Assembly (NCBI RefSeq): GCF_042677145.1
Contig: NZ_JBHTIT010000002.1
Location: 1 to 64,000 of the forward strand
Reading direction: 5' to 3'
Source: Perlucidibaca wandonensis
GTDB taxonomy: Bacteria > Pseudomonadota > Gammaproteobacteria > Pseudomonadales > Moraxellaceae
Length of the DNA: 64,000 nucleotides
This document shows positions 1-7,521 of this stretch, piece after piece. The stretch's first letter is position 1. The number at the start of each line of letters is the position of its first letter. Position numbers and translations under genes: made by a program. Under the pieces are notes generated by a model. The model had not been told where the DNA came from. It did no database searches and saw only the letters and a program-made list of their open reading frames with translations.

Positions 1-22
1 GAAAGTAGGTCATTGCCAGGCA
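1..22 (+). rRNA. rrf: 5S rRNA, 3' end only (partial)
   Basis: The first bases contain GAAAGTAGGTCAT followed by GCCAGGC, which is the usual 3' end of a gammaproteobacterial 5S rRNA: the last loop/helix and the strand of helix I that pairs with the 5' end. The rest of the gene and the rRNA operon lie outside the window. A hairpin terminator follows within 12 bases, as expected for the end of an rRNA operon. The exact last base is uncertain by one or two. Confidence 0.8.
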
Positions 23-33
23 CCTAATGCAAC

Positions 34-63
34 AGCCCTCGTCAGAAATGACGGGGGCTTTTT
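34..63 (+). terminator. Rho-independent terminator of the rRNA operon
   Basis: A 10-bp stem (34-43 with 50-59, one G-T pair) closes a 6-base loop and is followed by a run of T. It sits directly after the 5S end and ahead of the birA promoter, so it should separate rRNA transcription from birA. Confidence 0.85.
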
Positions 64-132
64 GCTGCCTGAAATTTAAGAAAGGGCACGCAACTAACAC
101 CCGCTGGGACTCGTATACGACTGTAAGTTGCT

Positions 133-161
133 TTTACGGGGCATGCTTTCAACGCTATGAT
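133..161 (+). promoter_or_regulatory. Candidate sigma-70 promoter for birA-coaX
   Basis: TTTACG at 133-138 and TATGAT at 156-161 are separated by exactly 17 bases (4/6 and 5/6 matches to consensus). Transcription would start near 168, about 26 bases before the birA ATG. No strong Shine-Dalgarno is visible before that ATG. This is a sequence match only. Confidence 0.45.
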
Positions 162-193
162 CAGCCACCATTGTTTAGTTTTCTGGCGAACCC

Positions 194-1156
194 ATGCCGT
201 TATCGTTATTGCTTGCGCTATCTGCCGACGAACCCACATCTGGTGAGCGCCTTGCCGTACGGTTTGGCTGTACGCGCGCAGCGATTGCAAAGCGCATTAA
301 TACCCTTAGAGAGTCCGGAGTGCTGATCGAGGCATTGCCGCGAGTGGGCTACAAACTTGCTTATCGCTACGCATGGTGGGATGAATCGATATTAAAGGTT
401 CACTTAAACGGCCTAACAGCCTTAACAAGTTGCTTTGTACTTAATCGTGTTGACTCAACAAATATTTGGATGCGCGAGCACATTTCTCAAGCAGCACTTG
501 GAGAGATGCATATTGCAGTGACTGATTTTCAGCAGAAAGGTCAGGGGCGTCGTGGGCGGGAATGGATGAGCCTACCGGGTCGGCAAATTACGGCAAGCAT
601 CGGCCTTGTGTCTGCTCAGGGTCCAATTGCGTGGGTAGGTGTGGCTATTGCTGTAGGTCTAAGCCTGGCATCTAGCTTGCGTCAGCTGGGATGGCCCGTT
701 GAGTTGAAGTGGCCAAATGACTTGTGGCTGCATGGAGAGAAGCTGGGTGGTATTTTGGTTGAAATGGATGCCATGGCGGAGGGCCCTAGCCGCTTAATTA
801 TTGGCTTCGGTATAAATGAGCTGCTGTTAGATTCTGAAAAGCAACTTCTGGCAAGGCCTGTAGCATCGTTACAAGACATGAGTATTGACTACGATCGCCA
901 TGCGTTATTAGCTGTACTTTGCAGCAACTTAATCCAGATGCTGACAGACTTTAGTCGTTTTGGACTGGTATCGTGGCGCGAGCTCTGGCCCAGTTACGAT
1001 GCACTTTTTGGGCTATTAGTTAGCTTCGAGCATCAAGGTGAATGGCGTGAGGGTATCGCTCATGGAATTGATGAGCAGGGCGCCTTACTAATTGAATGCA
1101 ACTCTGAAATAGTGCGTTGCCATTCTGGCGAAGTAAGTGTGCGAATAAATACATGA
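194..1156 (+). CDS. birA: Bifunctional biotin operon repressor / biotin--[acetyl-CoA-carboxylase] ligase BirA
   Basis: Activates biotin to biotinyl-5'-AMP and attaches it to the biotin carboxyl carrier protein. The BirA family with an N-terminal DNA-binding domain also represses biotin genes. The 320-aa protein starts with a winged helix-turn-helix (residues ~5-55, including CTRAAIAKRINTLRESG), so it is the repressor-type form. The catalytic core shows the adenylate-binding glycine/arginine loop GQGRRGREW and the KWPNDL motif, followed by GGILVE. A C-terminal SH3-like domain follows. Length matches E. coli BirA. Its stop overlaps the coaX start (ATGA), which suggests translational coupling. 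No biotin genes or obvious operator are in the window. Confidence 0.95.
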   Translation: MPLSLLLALSADEPTSGERLAVRFGCTRAAIAKRINTLRESGVLIEALPRVGYKLAYRYAWWDESILKVHLNGLTALTSCFVLNRVDSTNIWMREHISQAALGEMHIAVTDFQQKGQGRRGREWMSLPGRQITASIGLVSAQGPIAWVGVAIAVGLSLASSLRQLGWPVELKWPNDLWLHGEKLGGILVEMDAMAEGPSRLIIGFGINELLLDSEKQLLARPVASLQDMSIDYDRHALLAVLCSNLIQMLTDFSRFGLVSWRELWPSYDALFGLLVSFEHQGEWREGIAHGIDEQGALLIECNSEIVRCHSGEVSVRINT

Positions 1157-1875
1157 AGCTACTAATAGATCTCGGCAATACGCGTTTAAAAGCATGTGCT
1201 CACGGCGAATCGCTGCAGTTGGTAGGTGAGATCGTCGATAATCATACGCTTGCAGTGTGGTTAGAGCGTAATGCCACCTCAATTACAGTAGTCGCTATTG
1301 CCTCTGTTGCCGCTCGAGAAAGCTATCAGCTAGTTAGTTCCACTCTCAAAAGTTATTTGCCTTCTATTCAGGTTTTTCGGCTTCAATACGATGCAGGTCT
1401 ACTGGCGACTTCTTATGAGTTTCCCGAGCAGCTGGGGATTGATCGTTGGCTTGCGTTACTGCCTTTTGCCAAGCGCGGCGAAGCGGTCGTAATCGATGCT
1501 GGTACAGCCTGCACGATTGATGTGCTGAGCAATAGTAAGCATCAGGGAGGATATATCCTTCCTGGCTTGAGATTGCAGCGTGATGTTTTGGCGCAACAAA
1601 CAGCCGCAGTGAGTTTTCCACGGTCTCAGCTCGGCGAAGTACGTCTTGGGCTGTCAACGGGTGAGTGCGTGAGTCATGGCAGTTTGCGTGCGCTAGTGAC
1701 GCTTGCCAATGATGTCGGTGAAGAGTTTGGCCAAACTGTTGAGCGCGCCTCGCTATATATAACGGGGGGGGATGCGCCATATTTCGAAGGCCATCTCGAA
1801 GCTGAAAAACGCCCGCTATTAGTGTTTGAAGGTATGCTCATCGCACTAGACCACCTTATTGAGGGAAATAAATGA
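1153..1875 (+). CDS. coaX: Type III pantothenate kinase CoaX
   Basis: Phosphorylates pantothenate with ATP, the first step of coenzyme A synthesis; type III enzymes belong to the ASKHA fold and are not feedback-inhibited by CoA. The ATG at 1153 overlaps the birA TGA and gives a 240-aa protein of normal family length. An in-frame upstream start at 1117 would only add residues inside birA. Visible motifs are the N-terminal phosphate loop DLGNTRLK, GIDRWLAL, and the IDAGTACTIDV segment of the second phosphate site, followed by the GGYILPG stretch. Pairing with birA is common in gammaproteobacteria. The 3' end overlaps a small membrane ORF. Confidence 0.95.
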   Translation: MKLLIDLGNTRLKACAHGESLQLVGEIVDNHTLAVWLERNATSITVVAIASVAARESYQLVSSTLKSYLPSIQVFRLQYDAGLLATSYEFPEQLGIDRWLALLPFAKRGEAVVIDAGTACTIDVLSNSKHQGGYILPGLRLQRDVLAQQTAAVSFPRSQLGEVRLGLSTGECVSHGSLRALVTLANDVGEEFGQTVERASLYITGGDAPYFEGHLEAEKRPLLVFEGMLIALDHLIEGNK

Positions 1876-2027
1876 AGTCCACTGCTTTGGCGTTAAGTGC
1901 TGTTGCTCTGCTCCTTGCTGCGATGATTTATTGGCAGGCAGGAGCTAGTGTACAAACAGCCGATCGTGTTACGCGCGATGCTCCTTTGTCACTTTGGAGC
2001 CCAGCTAAGTCCGCAACTGAGCGCTAG
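1872..2027 (+). CDS. Small single-pass membrane protein, unknown function
   Basis: A 51-codon ORF begins with ATG inside the coaX stop (ATGA overlap). It encodes one N-terminal hydrophobic segment (ALALSAVALLLAAMIYW) and a short polar tail ending ATER. In Pseudomonas the slot after coaX holds a larger membrane-anchored SPOR-domain protein. This may be a shortened relative that kept only the anchor, or an unrelated microprotein; no SPOR domain is visible. The exact start/stop overlap and the good signal-anchor composition argue for real translation. Function is not known. Confidence 0.5.
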   Translation: MKSTALALSAVALLLAAMIYWQAGASVQTADRVTRDAPLSLWSPAKSATER

Positions 2028-2084
2028 ATATGTGCAACTGCTGAAATAAAGAGCGGTTGTACATACGAAAAGCGTAAAACGGTG

Positions 2085-2113
2085 TTGTTTACCGTCGCAG
2101 TATTCATTAAACT
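2085..2113 (+). promoter_or_regulatory. Candidate promoter for the tRNA-tuf cluster
   Basis: TTGTTT (2085-2090) and TAAACT (2108-2113) are spaced by 17 bases and followed by a GC-rich stretch (TCTGCGCC) just before the first tRNA. A GC-rich discriminator is typical of stringently controlled stable-RNA promoters. The hexamers themselves are only moderate matches. Confidence 0.4.
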
Positions 2114-2133
2114 TCTGCGCCTCGTATGAAGAA

Positions 2134-2209
<76 letters not shown>

Positions 2210-2267
2210 AGCGAGAGCGTGTAAATGGAGTACTGCTTAGGCTGTATATAGCTTAAGTACTTGTAAA

Positions 2268-2351
2268 GGTGGGATTCCCGAGCGGTCAAAGGGATCAGAC
2301 TGTAAATCTGACGCGAAAGCTTCGAAGGTTCGAATCCTTCTCCCACCACCA
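2268..2351 (+). tRNA. tRNA-Tyr (anticodon GTA)
   Basis: 84 nt, with the long variable arm of a class II tRNA. Acceptor GGTGGGA pairs with TCCCACC, the discriminator is A and CCA is encoded. The anticodon loop CTGTAAA gives GTA. Confidence 0.97.
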
Positions 2352-2374
2352 TTGCAGCAGCTCAGCAGAAATAT

Positions 2375-2448
2375 GCGGGTATAGTTTAGTGGTAGAACCT
2401 TAGCCTTCCAAGCTAATGGTGCGGGTTCGATTCCCGCTACCCGCTCCA
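2375..2448 (+). tRNA. tRNA-Gly (anticodon TCC)
   Basis: 74 nt. Acceptor GCGGGTA pairs with TACCCGC, the discriminator is T and CCA is encoded. The loop CTTCCAA gives anticodon TCC, reading GGA and GGG. Confidence 0.97.
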
Positions 2449-2474
2449 GCATTGCTGGAGAATTGGAATTAAAG

Positions 2475-2550
<76 letters not shown>

Positions 2551-2632
2551 TTTAAAATAGGCAGTCGTCTAACGGGCGGTTGTCTTTTGTTGTTTTTTAC
2601 TTGTGCGCACGAGCGCGTGTTCGGAGTAGGTC

Positions 2633-3823
2633 ATGGCAAAGTCAAAGTTTGAACGTAATAAACCGCACGTCAACGTCGGCACTATTGGTCACGTCGACCA
2701 TGGCAAAACCACGCTGACAGCTGCTATCGCTACATCGTGCGCTAAGCTTTATGGCGGCGACGCTAAAGGCTACGACCAAATCGATTCGAGCCCTGAAGAA
2801 AAGGCTCGTGGTATTACGATTAATACATCGCACGTTGAATACGACAGCCCGATTCGCCACTACGCGCACGTCGACTGCCCAGGTCACGCTGACTATGTGA
2901 AAAACATGATCACCGGTGCTGCTCAAATGGACGGCGCTATCCTCGTGATCGCGGCAACTGACGGCCCTATGGCGCAAACACGTGAGCACATCCTGCTATC
3001 ACGTCAAGTTGGCGTTCCATACATCGTTGTGTTTTTGAACAAATGCGACCTCGTCGATGACGAAGAGCTGCTGGAATTGGTGGAAATGGAAGTTCGCGAA
3101 CTTCTAACCATGTACAAATTCCCAGGCGATGACACACCAGTCATCCGTGGTTCAGCGCTGCAAGCATTGAACGGCGAAACAACCGAGTTCGGCATGCCTG
3201 CGATTGCTAAACTAGTTGAAACACTGGATAGCTATATCCCAGAGCCACTACGTGCAATCGACAAGCCATTCCTGATGCCTATCGAAGACGTATTCTCCAT
3301 CTCTGGTCGCGGTACTGTTGTGACTGGTCGTGTTGAGCGTGGCATCGTTAAAGTCGGCGAAGAAATCGAAATCGTTGGTTTGAAAGACACTGTTAAAACG
3401 ACCTGTACTGGCGTTGAAATGTTCCGCAAATTGCTCGACGAAGGTCGTGCAGGCGAGAACTGCGGCGTGTTGCTGCGTGGTACTAAGCGTGAAGACGTGC
3501 AACGTGGTCAGGTTCTGGCTAAGCCAGGCACGATCAAGCCACACACCCAGTTTGAATCGGAAATCTATGTGCTGAGCAAAGATGAAGGTGGTCGTCACAC
3601 GCCATTCTTCAAAGGCTACCGCCCACAGTTCTACTTCCGTACAACAGACGTGACAGGCGCTATTGAGTTGGCCGAAGGCGTAGAGATGGTTATGCCTGGC
3701 GACAACATCAACGTGAACGTCACGCTGATCGCGCCAATTGCTATGGAAGAAGGCTTGCGCTTCGCCATCCGTGAAGGCGGTCGTACCGTCGGCGCTGGTG
3801 TTGTTGCTAAAATCTTCGCCTAA
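2633..3823 (+). CDS. tuf: Elongation factor Tu (copy 1, tRNA-linked)
   Basis: GTPase that delivers aminoacyl-tRNA to the ribosomal A site. The 396-aa protein has G1 GHVDHGKT, G3 DCPGHADY and G4 NKCD in the N-terminal G domain, then the two beta-barrel domains. A GGAG Shine-Dalgarno precedes the ATG. It is probably co-transcribed with the four upstream tRNAs, as in other gammaproteobacterial tufB loci. Its protein is identical to the second copy at 19131, and in my reading the DNA differs at a single silent third position (3733 G versus 20231 A). Identity stops at the ORF ends, which points to gene conversion. Confidence 0.99.
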   Translation: MAKSKFERNKPHVNVGTIGHVDHGKTTLTAAIATSCAKLYGGDAKGYDQIDSSPEEKARGITINTSHVEYDSPIRHYAHVDCPGHADYVKNMITGAAQMDGAILVIAATDGPMAQTREHILLSRQVGVPYIVVFLNKCDLVDDEELLELVEMEVRELLTMYKFPGDDTPVIRGSALQALNGETTEFGMPAIAKLVETLDSYIPEPLRAIDKPFLMPIEDVFSISGRGTVVTGRVERGIVKVGEEIEIVGLKDTVKTTCTGVEMFRKLLDEGRAGENCGVLLRGTKREDVQRGQVLAKPGTIKPHTQFESEIYVLSKDEGGRHTPFFKGYRPQFYFRTTDVTGAIELAEGVEMVMPGDNINVNVTLIAPIAMEEGLRFAIREGGRTVGAGVVAKIFA

Positions 3824-3826
3824 GCA
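2633..3826. repeat. Long direct repeat, member 1 (tuf ORF)
   Basis: About 1.19 kb that recurs at 19131-20324 in the same orientation, 16,498 bases away, with one mismatch seen. It spans exactly the EF-Tu coding sequence. Recombination between the copies would delete or duplicate secE to fusA. Confidence 0.95.
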
Positions 3827-3836
3827 GATGTAACTT

Positions 3837-3870
3837 GGCTCGCCGCTTTCGGGTAGCGAGCCTTTGTTTT
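3837..3870 (+). terminator. Terminator/attenuator between tuf and tRNA-Trp
   Basis: A 7-bp GC-rich stem (3837-3843 with 3856-3862) is followed by TTTGTTTT. It begins 14 bases after the tuf stop and ends just before tRNA-Trp. It could terminate the tRNA-tuf transcript or act as a partial terminator and processing site. Confidence 0.65.
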
Positions 3871-3872
3871 AC

Positions 3873-3948
3873 AGGCCAGTAGTTCAATTGGTAGAGCACC
3901 GGTCTCCAAAACCGGGTGTTGGGGGTTCGAGTCCCTCCTGGCCTGCCA
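3873..3948 (+). tRNA. tRNA-Trp (anticodon CCA)
   Basis: 76 nt. Acceptor AGGCCAG pairs with CTGGCCT, the discriminator is G (the tryptophan identity base) and the 3' CCA is encoded. The anticodon loop CTCCAAA gives CCA. It lies between tuf and secE, the usual place in gammaproteobacteria. Confidence 0.97.
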
Positions 3949-3997
3949 TTTTCAAGGCGCGGTAACGCGTTTTTGTCGTGTCTGAGAGTTTAGATAT

Positions 3998-4366
3998 ATG
4001 ACGACACCGGTCGAAACCGTTCGTGATCCGCTCAACAAAGTAAAGTGGCTGTTGGCCATGGTGCTTCTAGCATCAGCTACTGTGTTGAGTCGCTACCTGC
4101 CAGAATTATCCTCCATCATGCGTCTTTTGATGATGTTGGGTCTCGGTGCTGTTGCGCTAGCTCTGGTTTTCACTACCAGCCAAGGTCGTAGCTTTATTGA
4201 CTTGTTGCGCCAGGCGCAGGTGGAAGTTCGTAAGGTGGTTTGGCCTACTCGTTCCGAGACGACACAAACAACACTAATCGTTTTGGTCGTTGTTTTGATT
4301 ATGTCGCTGCTGTTATGGGGCATGGACTCGTTGTTTGGCTTGGCCATTTCAGCGGTTATTGGCTAA
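3998..4366 (+). CDS. secE: Preprotein translocase subunit SecE
   Basis: Small subunit of the SecYEG protein-conducting channel in the inner membrane, where it clamps SecY. The 122-aa protein has three predicted membrane helices (about residues 17-35, 40-60 and 92-118), the long gammaproteobacterial form. The conserved cytoplasmic amphipathic segment VEVRKVVWPTRSET precedes the last helix. The ATG at 3998 has no strong Shine-Dalgarno. Directly followed by nusG, the canonical pair. Confidence 0.96.
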   Translation: MTTPVETVRDPLNKVKWLLAMVLLASATVLSRYLPELSSIMRLLMMLGLGAVALALVFTTSQGRSFIDLLRQAQVEVRKVVWPTRSETTQTTLIVLVVVLIMSLLLWGMDSLFGLAISAVIG

Positions 4367-4379
4367 TTAGGAGGCATCG

Positions 4380-4913
4380 ATGAGTAAGCGTTGGTTTGTA
4401 GTGCACGCCTATTCAGGCTTCGAAAAGCAAGTAATGCGCTCGCTCATTGAACGTGTGCGCTTGGCTGAAATGGAAGATTTGTTTGGCGATATTCTTGTTC
4501 CGACAGAAGAAGTCGTTGAAATGAAAAATGGCGTCAAGCGTAAGACTGAGCGGAAGTTCTTCCCCGGCTACGTTTTGGTGAATATGGAAATGAATGACGC
4601 CAGCTGGCACTTGGTTAAAGAGTGCCCGAAGGTCATGGGCTTTATCGGTGGCAAGGCAGATAAGCCGGCGCCGATTAGTGATCGCGAAGCGGATGTGATT
4701 TTGAATCGCATTAAAACAAACGTTGATGCGCCGCGTCCAAAAACATTGTTTGAGCCGGGTGAAGTGGTTCGTGTGGCCGATGGCCCATTCGCCGACTTCA
4801 ACGGCACAGTTGAAGAAGTGAACTACGAGAAGAGCCGTTTGCGTGTGGCTGTGATGATCTTTGGTCGCGCTACGCCAGTTGAGCTTGAGTTCACCCAAGT
4901 AGAAAAAGTTTAA
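4380..4913 (+). CDS. nusG: Transcription termination/antitermination factor NusG
   Basis: Binds RNA polymerase, suppresses pausing, links transcription to ribosomes and stimulates Rho. The 177-aa protein has the NGN domain (KRWFVVHAYSGFEKQV at the N-terminus, KRKTERKFFPGYVLV in the middle) and a C-terminal KOW domain (GEVVRVADGPFADFNG). A strong AGGAGG Shine-Dalgarno lies just before the ATG. It follows secE by 13 bases. Confidence 0.98.
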   Translation: MSKRWFVVHAYSGFEKQVMRSLIERVRLAEMEDLFGDILVPTEEVVEMKNGVKRKTERKFFPGYVLVNMEMNDASWHLVKECPKVMGFIGGKADKPAPISDREADVILNRIKTNVDAPRPKTLFEPGEVVRVADGPFADFNGTVEEVNYEKSRLRVAVMIFGRATPVELEFTQVEKV

Positions 4914-5007
4914 TTTTTGCAGCGTTTAGGCGCTGCAACCTCGGGCAGATAGTCTGTTTGAGTAGATACGGGGAGCCGCAAGGCGCTTGCACCCACGGAG
5001 TAGTAGC
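4914..5007 (+). promoter_or_regulatory. nusG-rplK spacer, possible L11 operon leader
   Basis: This 94-base gap holds a hairpin GCAGCG/CGCTGC just after the nusG stop and then GC-rich sequence up to the rplK GGAG. In E. coli the leader of rplKA contains the L1 translational repression site. The position fits, but I cannot match the L1 site itself. Confidence 0.3.
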
Positions 5008-5439
5008 ATGGCAAAGAAGATTGATGCCTATATCAAACTGCAGGTTCCTGCAGGCAAGGCAAACCCATCGCCACCCATTGGTCCAGCTCTGGGTCAGAAA
5101 GGCGTAAACATCATGGAATTCTGTAAGGCATTTAACGCTGCCACACAGAAAATGGAAGTTGGTCAGCCGATCCCCGTCGTCATCACGGTGTATTCAGATC
5201 GCTCCTTCACATTTGTGATGAAAACACCTCCAGCAACTTACTTGCTGAAAAAAGCTGTTGGCCTGAAAAGTGGCTCACCGCGTCCAAATACTCAAAAAGT
5301 TGGCAAGGTTACTCGTGCTCAGCTGGAAGAGATTGCCACTATCAAGAAGCCAGATCTAACTGCTTCTAATATGGACGCCGCTGTGCGTACATTGGCTGGC
5401 TCTGCCCGTTCCATGGGCCTTGATGTTGAGGGAGTCTAA
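5008..5439 (+). CDS. rplK: 50S ribosomal protein L11
   Basis: Binds the GTPase-associated centre of 23S rRNA and supports factor-dependent GTP hydrolysis and the RelA stringent response. I chose the ATG at 5008 (MAKKIDAYIKLQV), which follows a GGAG and gives the standard 143-aa length; a TTG start 21 bases upstream is unlikely. The proline-rich segment PSPPIGPALGQKGVNIMEF of the N-terminal domain is intact. It is followed after two bases by rplA. Confidence 0.98.
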   Translation: MAKKIDAYIKLQVPAGKANPSPPIGPALGQKGVNIMEFCKAFNAATQKMEVGQPIPVVITVYSDRSFTFVMKTPPATYLLKKAVGLKSGSPRPNTQKVGKVTRAQLEEIATIKKPDLTASNMDAAVRTLAGSARSMGLDVEGV

Positions 5440-5441
5440 TC

Positions 5442-6137
5442 ATGGCTAAGTTAAGCAAGCGTCAAGCCGCTATCAAAGCTCAATTGGTTCCAGGCAAGCT
5501 CTATAGCATCGAAGAGGCTGTAAGCCTGTTAGCTGCACTGCCAGCACCAAAGTTTAAAGAATCAATCGACGTGGCCGTGAACTTGGGTATTGACCCACGT
5601 AAATCCGACCAGGTCGTTCGTGGTGCAACCGTGCTGCCAGCCGGCACAGGTAAAACAGTGCGCGTTGCTGTTTTTGCGCAGGGCGCAAATGCCGAGGCCG
5701 CTAAAGCAGCTGGTGCTGACATTGTTGGTTTTGATGATCTGGCTGAATCAATTCAGGCCGGCAATCTAGACTTCGACGTAGTTATTGCCTCACCAGATGC
5801 TATGCGTGTCGTTGGTAAGCTCGGTACAGTTTTGGGTCCACGTGGCTTGATGCCTAACCCCAAAGTCGGCACCGTGACCCCAGATGTCGCAACAGCCGTT
5901 AAAAATGCCAAAGCTGGTCAAGCGCGCTACCGTGTAGACAAAGGTGGCATTATCCACGCAGCCGTTGGTCAAGCTGGCTTCAGCAGTGATGCTATCCGCC
6001 AAAACGTAGAAGCTTTGGTTGCTGACTTGAAGAAAGCAAAGCCAGCTACTAGCAAGGGCATTTACCTGCAGAAAGTAACCTTGTCGACAACGATGGGTCC
6101 AGGCCTAACGATCGACCTGTCGAACTTAGCAGTTTAA
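5442..6137 (+). CDS. rplA: 50S ribosomal protein L1
   Basis: Forms the mobile L1 stalk that helps release deacylated tRNA from the E site; in E. coli it also represses translation of rplKA. The 231-aa length is normal. The signature GTVLGPRGLMPNPKVGTV is present near residue 130. It starts two bases after rplK and is followed by the long rplJ leader. Confidence 0.98.
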   Translation: MAKLSKRQAAIKAQLVPGKLYSIEEAVSLLAALPAPKFKESIDVAVNLGIDPRKSDQVVRGATVLPAGTGKTVRVAVFAQGANAEAAKAAGADIVGFDDLAESIQAGNLDFDVVIASPDAMRVVGKLGTVLGPRGLMPNPKVGTVTPDVATAVKNAKAGQARYRVDKGGIIHAAVGQAGFSSDAIRQNVEALVADLKKAKPATSKGIYLQKVTLSTTMGPGLTIDLSNLAV

Positions 6138-6378
6138 GACTAAAAATTTTCAACTTTGGGCAGGTGCCTAGAGTTGTGAAGGTACTTTGAAAGTCGCCTG
6201 CTTGCAGGCGAGCGTCAAAGACCACAGGTGCCCTTGATGTTAAGGGGCTTAATCCAACAGCCTGGGTAGACGCGGTGTGGTTTCAAGCTGAAGAGCTCTG
6301 TAACCCCCTCGCGTGCAGCATTGCTGCAAATGGGGTCGGCGGATTCTCCGCCGATAGACTGAAGTTAAGGAGGTTACA
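6138..6378 (+). promoter_or_regulatory. L10-type leader of rplJL-rpoBC
   Basis: This 241-base gap is highly structured. It contains a CGCCTG/CAGGCG hairpin near 6193-6208, a compound hairpin with ACCCC/GGGGT arms around an inner TGCAGC/GCTGCA stem (about 6303-6336), and a perfect 8-bp hairpin TCGGCGGA/TCCGCCGA (6336-6354) that ends just before the AAGGAGG of rplJ. In E. coli a leader at this position binds the L10(L12)4 complex and represses rplJL translation. The role is assigned by position and structure; the L10 binding motif was not verified. Confidence 0.6.
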
Positions 6379-6885
6379 GTGACTCTGCGACTAGAAGATA
6401 AGAAAGAAATCGTTGTTGCCGTCAATAAAGCGGCCAGCGAGGCCTTTGCTGCAGTCGTCGCCGACTATCGCGGCCTAACCGTTGGGCAGTTAACTCAGCT
6501 CCGCGCACAAGCTCGTGATAAGTCAGTGTATTTACGTGTAGTGCGTAACACATTGGCTCGTCGTGCCATTGCTGGCACCGCTTTTGAGGTTTTAGATGCC
6601 TCGTTAGTGGGTCCGACGATCATTGCATTGTCTATGGATGAAAATGATATGGGCGCTGCCGCTCGTATTTTCCAAGACTTCCGCAAGGATTTCCCGAAGT
6701 CACCGCTAGCGGTTAAAGCCTTGTCAATTGACGGCAAACTCTACGGTGCAGAAGACATTGATGTTGTGGCTAAGCTGCCGAATCGCGAGCAAGCCCTCAC
6801 TATGTTTGCTTCGGTACTGCAAGCGCCAATTTCGAAGTTCGCCCGACTGATGACGTCGGTCAAAGAACAGAAAGAAGCCGCTTAA
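6379..6885 (+). CDS. rplJ: 50S ribosomal protein L10
   Basis: Base of the ribosomal stalk: binds 23S rRNA and carries L7/L12 dimers on its C-terminal helix. The 168-aa protein starts at GTG 6379, seven bases after a perfect AAGGAGG. The conserved VADYRGLTVGQL and LRVVRNTLARRA segments are visible. It also serves as the likely autoregulator acting on the upstream leader. Confidence 0.97.
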   Translation: MTLRLEDKKEIVVAVNKAASEAFAAVVADYRGLTVGQLTQLRAQARDKSVYLRVVRNTLARRAIAGTAFEVLDASLVGPTIIALSMDENDMGAAARIFQDFRKDFPKSPLAVKALSIDGKLYGAEDIDVVAKLPNREQALTMFASVLQAPISKFARLMTSVKEQKEAA

Positions 6886-6933
6886 TCGCTGCTTGAAATA
6901 CACACCTATATAAACCCTATTGGGAGATTGAAC

Positions 6934-7302
6934 ATGGCTCTGTCCAAAGACGATATTCTAAACGCCGTTGCTGAAATGACAGTGATGGAATTAGTTGAAC
7001 TGATTTCAGCTGTTGAAGAAAAGTTCGGCGTTTCTGCTGCTGCTGTTGCCGTTGCTGCCGTTGCTGGTGGTGCTGCTGTTGAAGAAGAGCAAACAGAATT
7101 CAACGTTGTTATGACCAGCTTCGGTGCTAACAAAGTTGCTGTTATTAAAGCTGTTCGTGCGATCACCGGTCTGGGCTTGAAAGAAGCCAAAGATTTGGTT
7201 GAAGCAGCTCCAAAAGCAGTGAAAGAAGCTGTGTCGAAAGACGAAGCTGAAGATGTGAAAAAGCAACTGGAAGAAGCTGGCGCAACTGTCGAAGTCAAGT
7301 AA
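6934..7302 (+). CDS. rplL: 50S ribosomal protein L7/L12
   Basis: Multicopy stalk protein that recruits translational GTPases. The ATG at 6934 (MALSKDDI) gives 122 aa and follows GGGAG; a TTG two codons upstream is unlikely. The N-terminal dimerisation region, an alanine/valine-rich hinge (residues ~34-52) and the C-terminal domain with KVAVIKAVRAITGLGLKEAK are all present. Confidence 0.98.
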   Translation: MALSKDDILNAVAEMTVMELVELISAVEEKFGVSAAAVAVAAVAGGAAVEEEQTEFNVVMTSFGANKVAVIKAVRAITGLGLKEAKDLVEAAPKAVKEAVSKDEAEDVKKQLEEAGATVEVK

Positions 7303-7345
7303 TTTGGCAACAGACGGGGTGCGGGCTTAGCCCAGTACGCTGCAC

Positions 7346-7377
7346 GGCTGGAGGCTCGCCGAGCCTCCGGCCTTTTT
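7346..7377 (+). terminator. Attenuator/terminator between rplL and rpoB
   Basis: A 12-bp stem (7346-7357 with 7361-7372, one T-G pair) with a 3-base loop is followed by five T. A strong intrinsic terminator in the middle of an operon is expected here: in E. coli a partial terminator after rplL sets the ratio of ribosomal protein to RNA polymerase subunits. Confidence 0.8.
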
Positions 7378-7428
7378 CCGTTTAAGTATGCTTTGGCATA
7401 TTTATGCGGGCACAGGTCGCCGAGTGCC

Positions 7429-7493
7429 GGCCTGAGCGGTTGCCCAAGCAACCTTTCAGGCCGTCACTTTGCCGTATGAAAGTGACGCCTTTT
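7429..7493 (+). promoter_or_regulatory. Two mRNA hairpins in the rplL-rpoB spacer
   Basis: Downstream of the attenuator are a compound hairpin (outer GGCCTGA/TCAGGCC, inner GGTTGC/GCAACC) and a second stem GTCACTTT/AAAGTGAC near 7463-7487. In E. coli this gap carries an RNase III processing site, so these stems are candidates for processing or for control of rpoB translation. Confidence 0.45.
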
Positions 7494-7521
7494 CGAGGCT
7501 CAAGCATAGTTGAGGACCCAG

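Noticed and set aside
6906..7451. 181-codon minus-strand frame over rplL
   Set aside because: Its Ser/Ala/Thr repeats are the reverse of the alanine/valine-rich hinge of L7/L12; no ribosome site.
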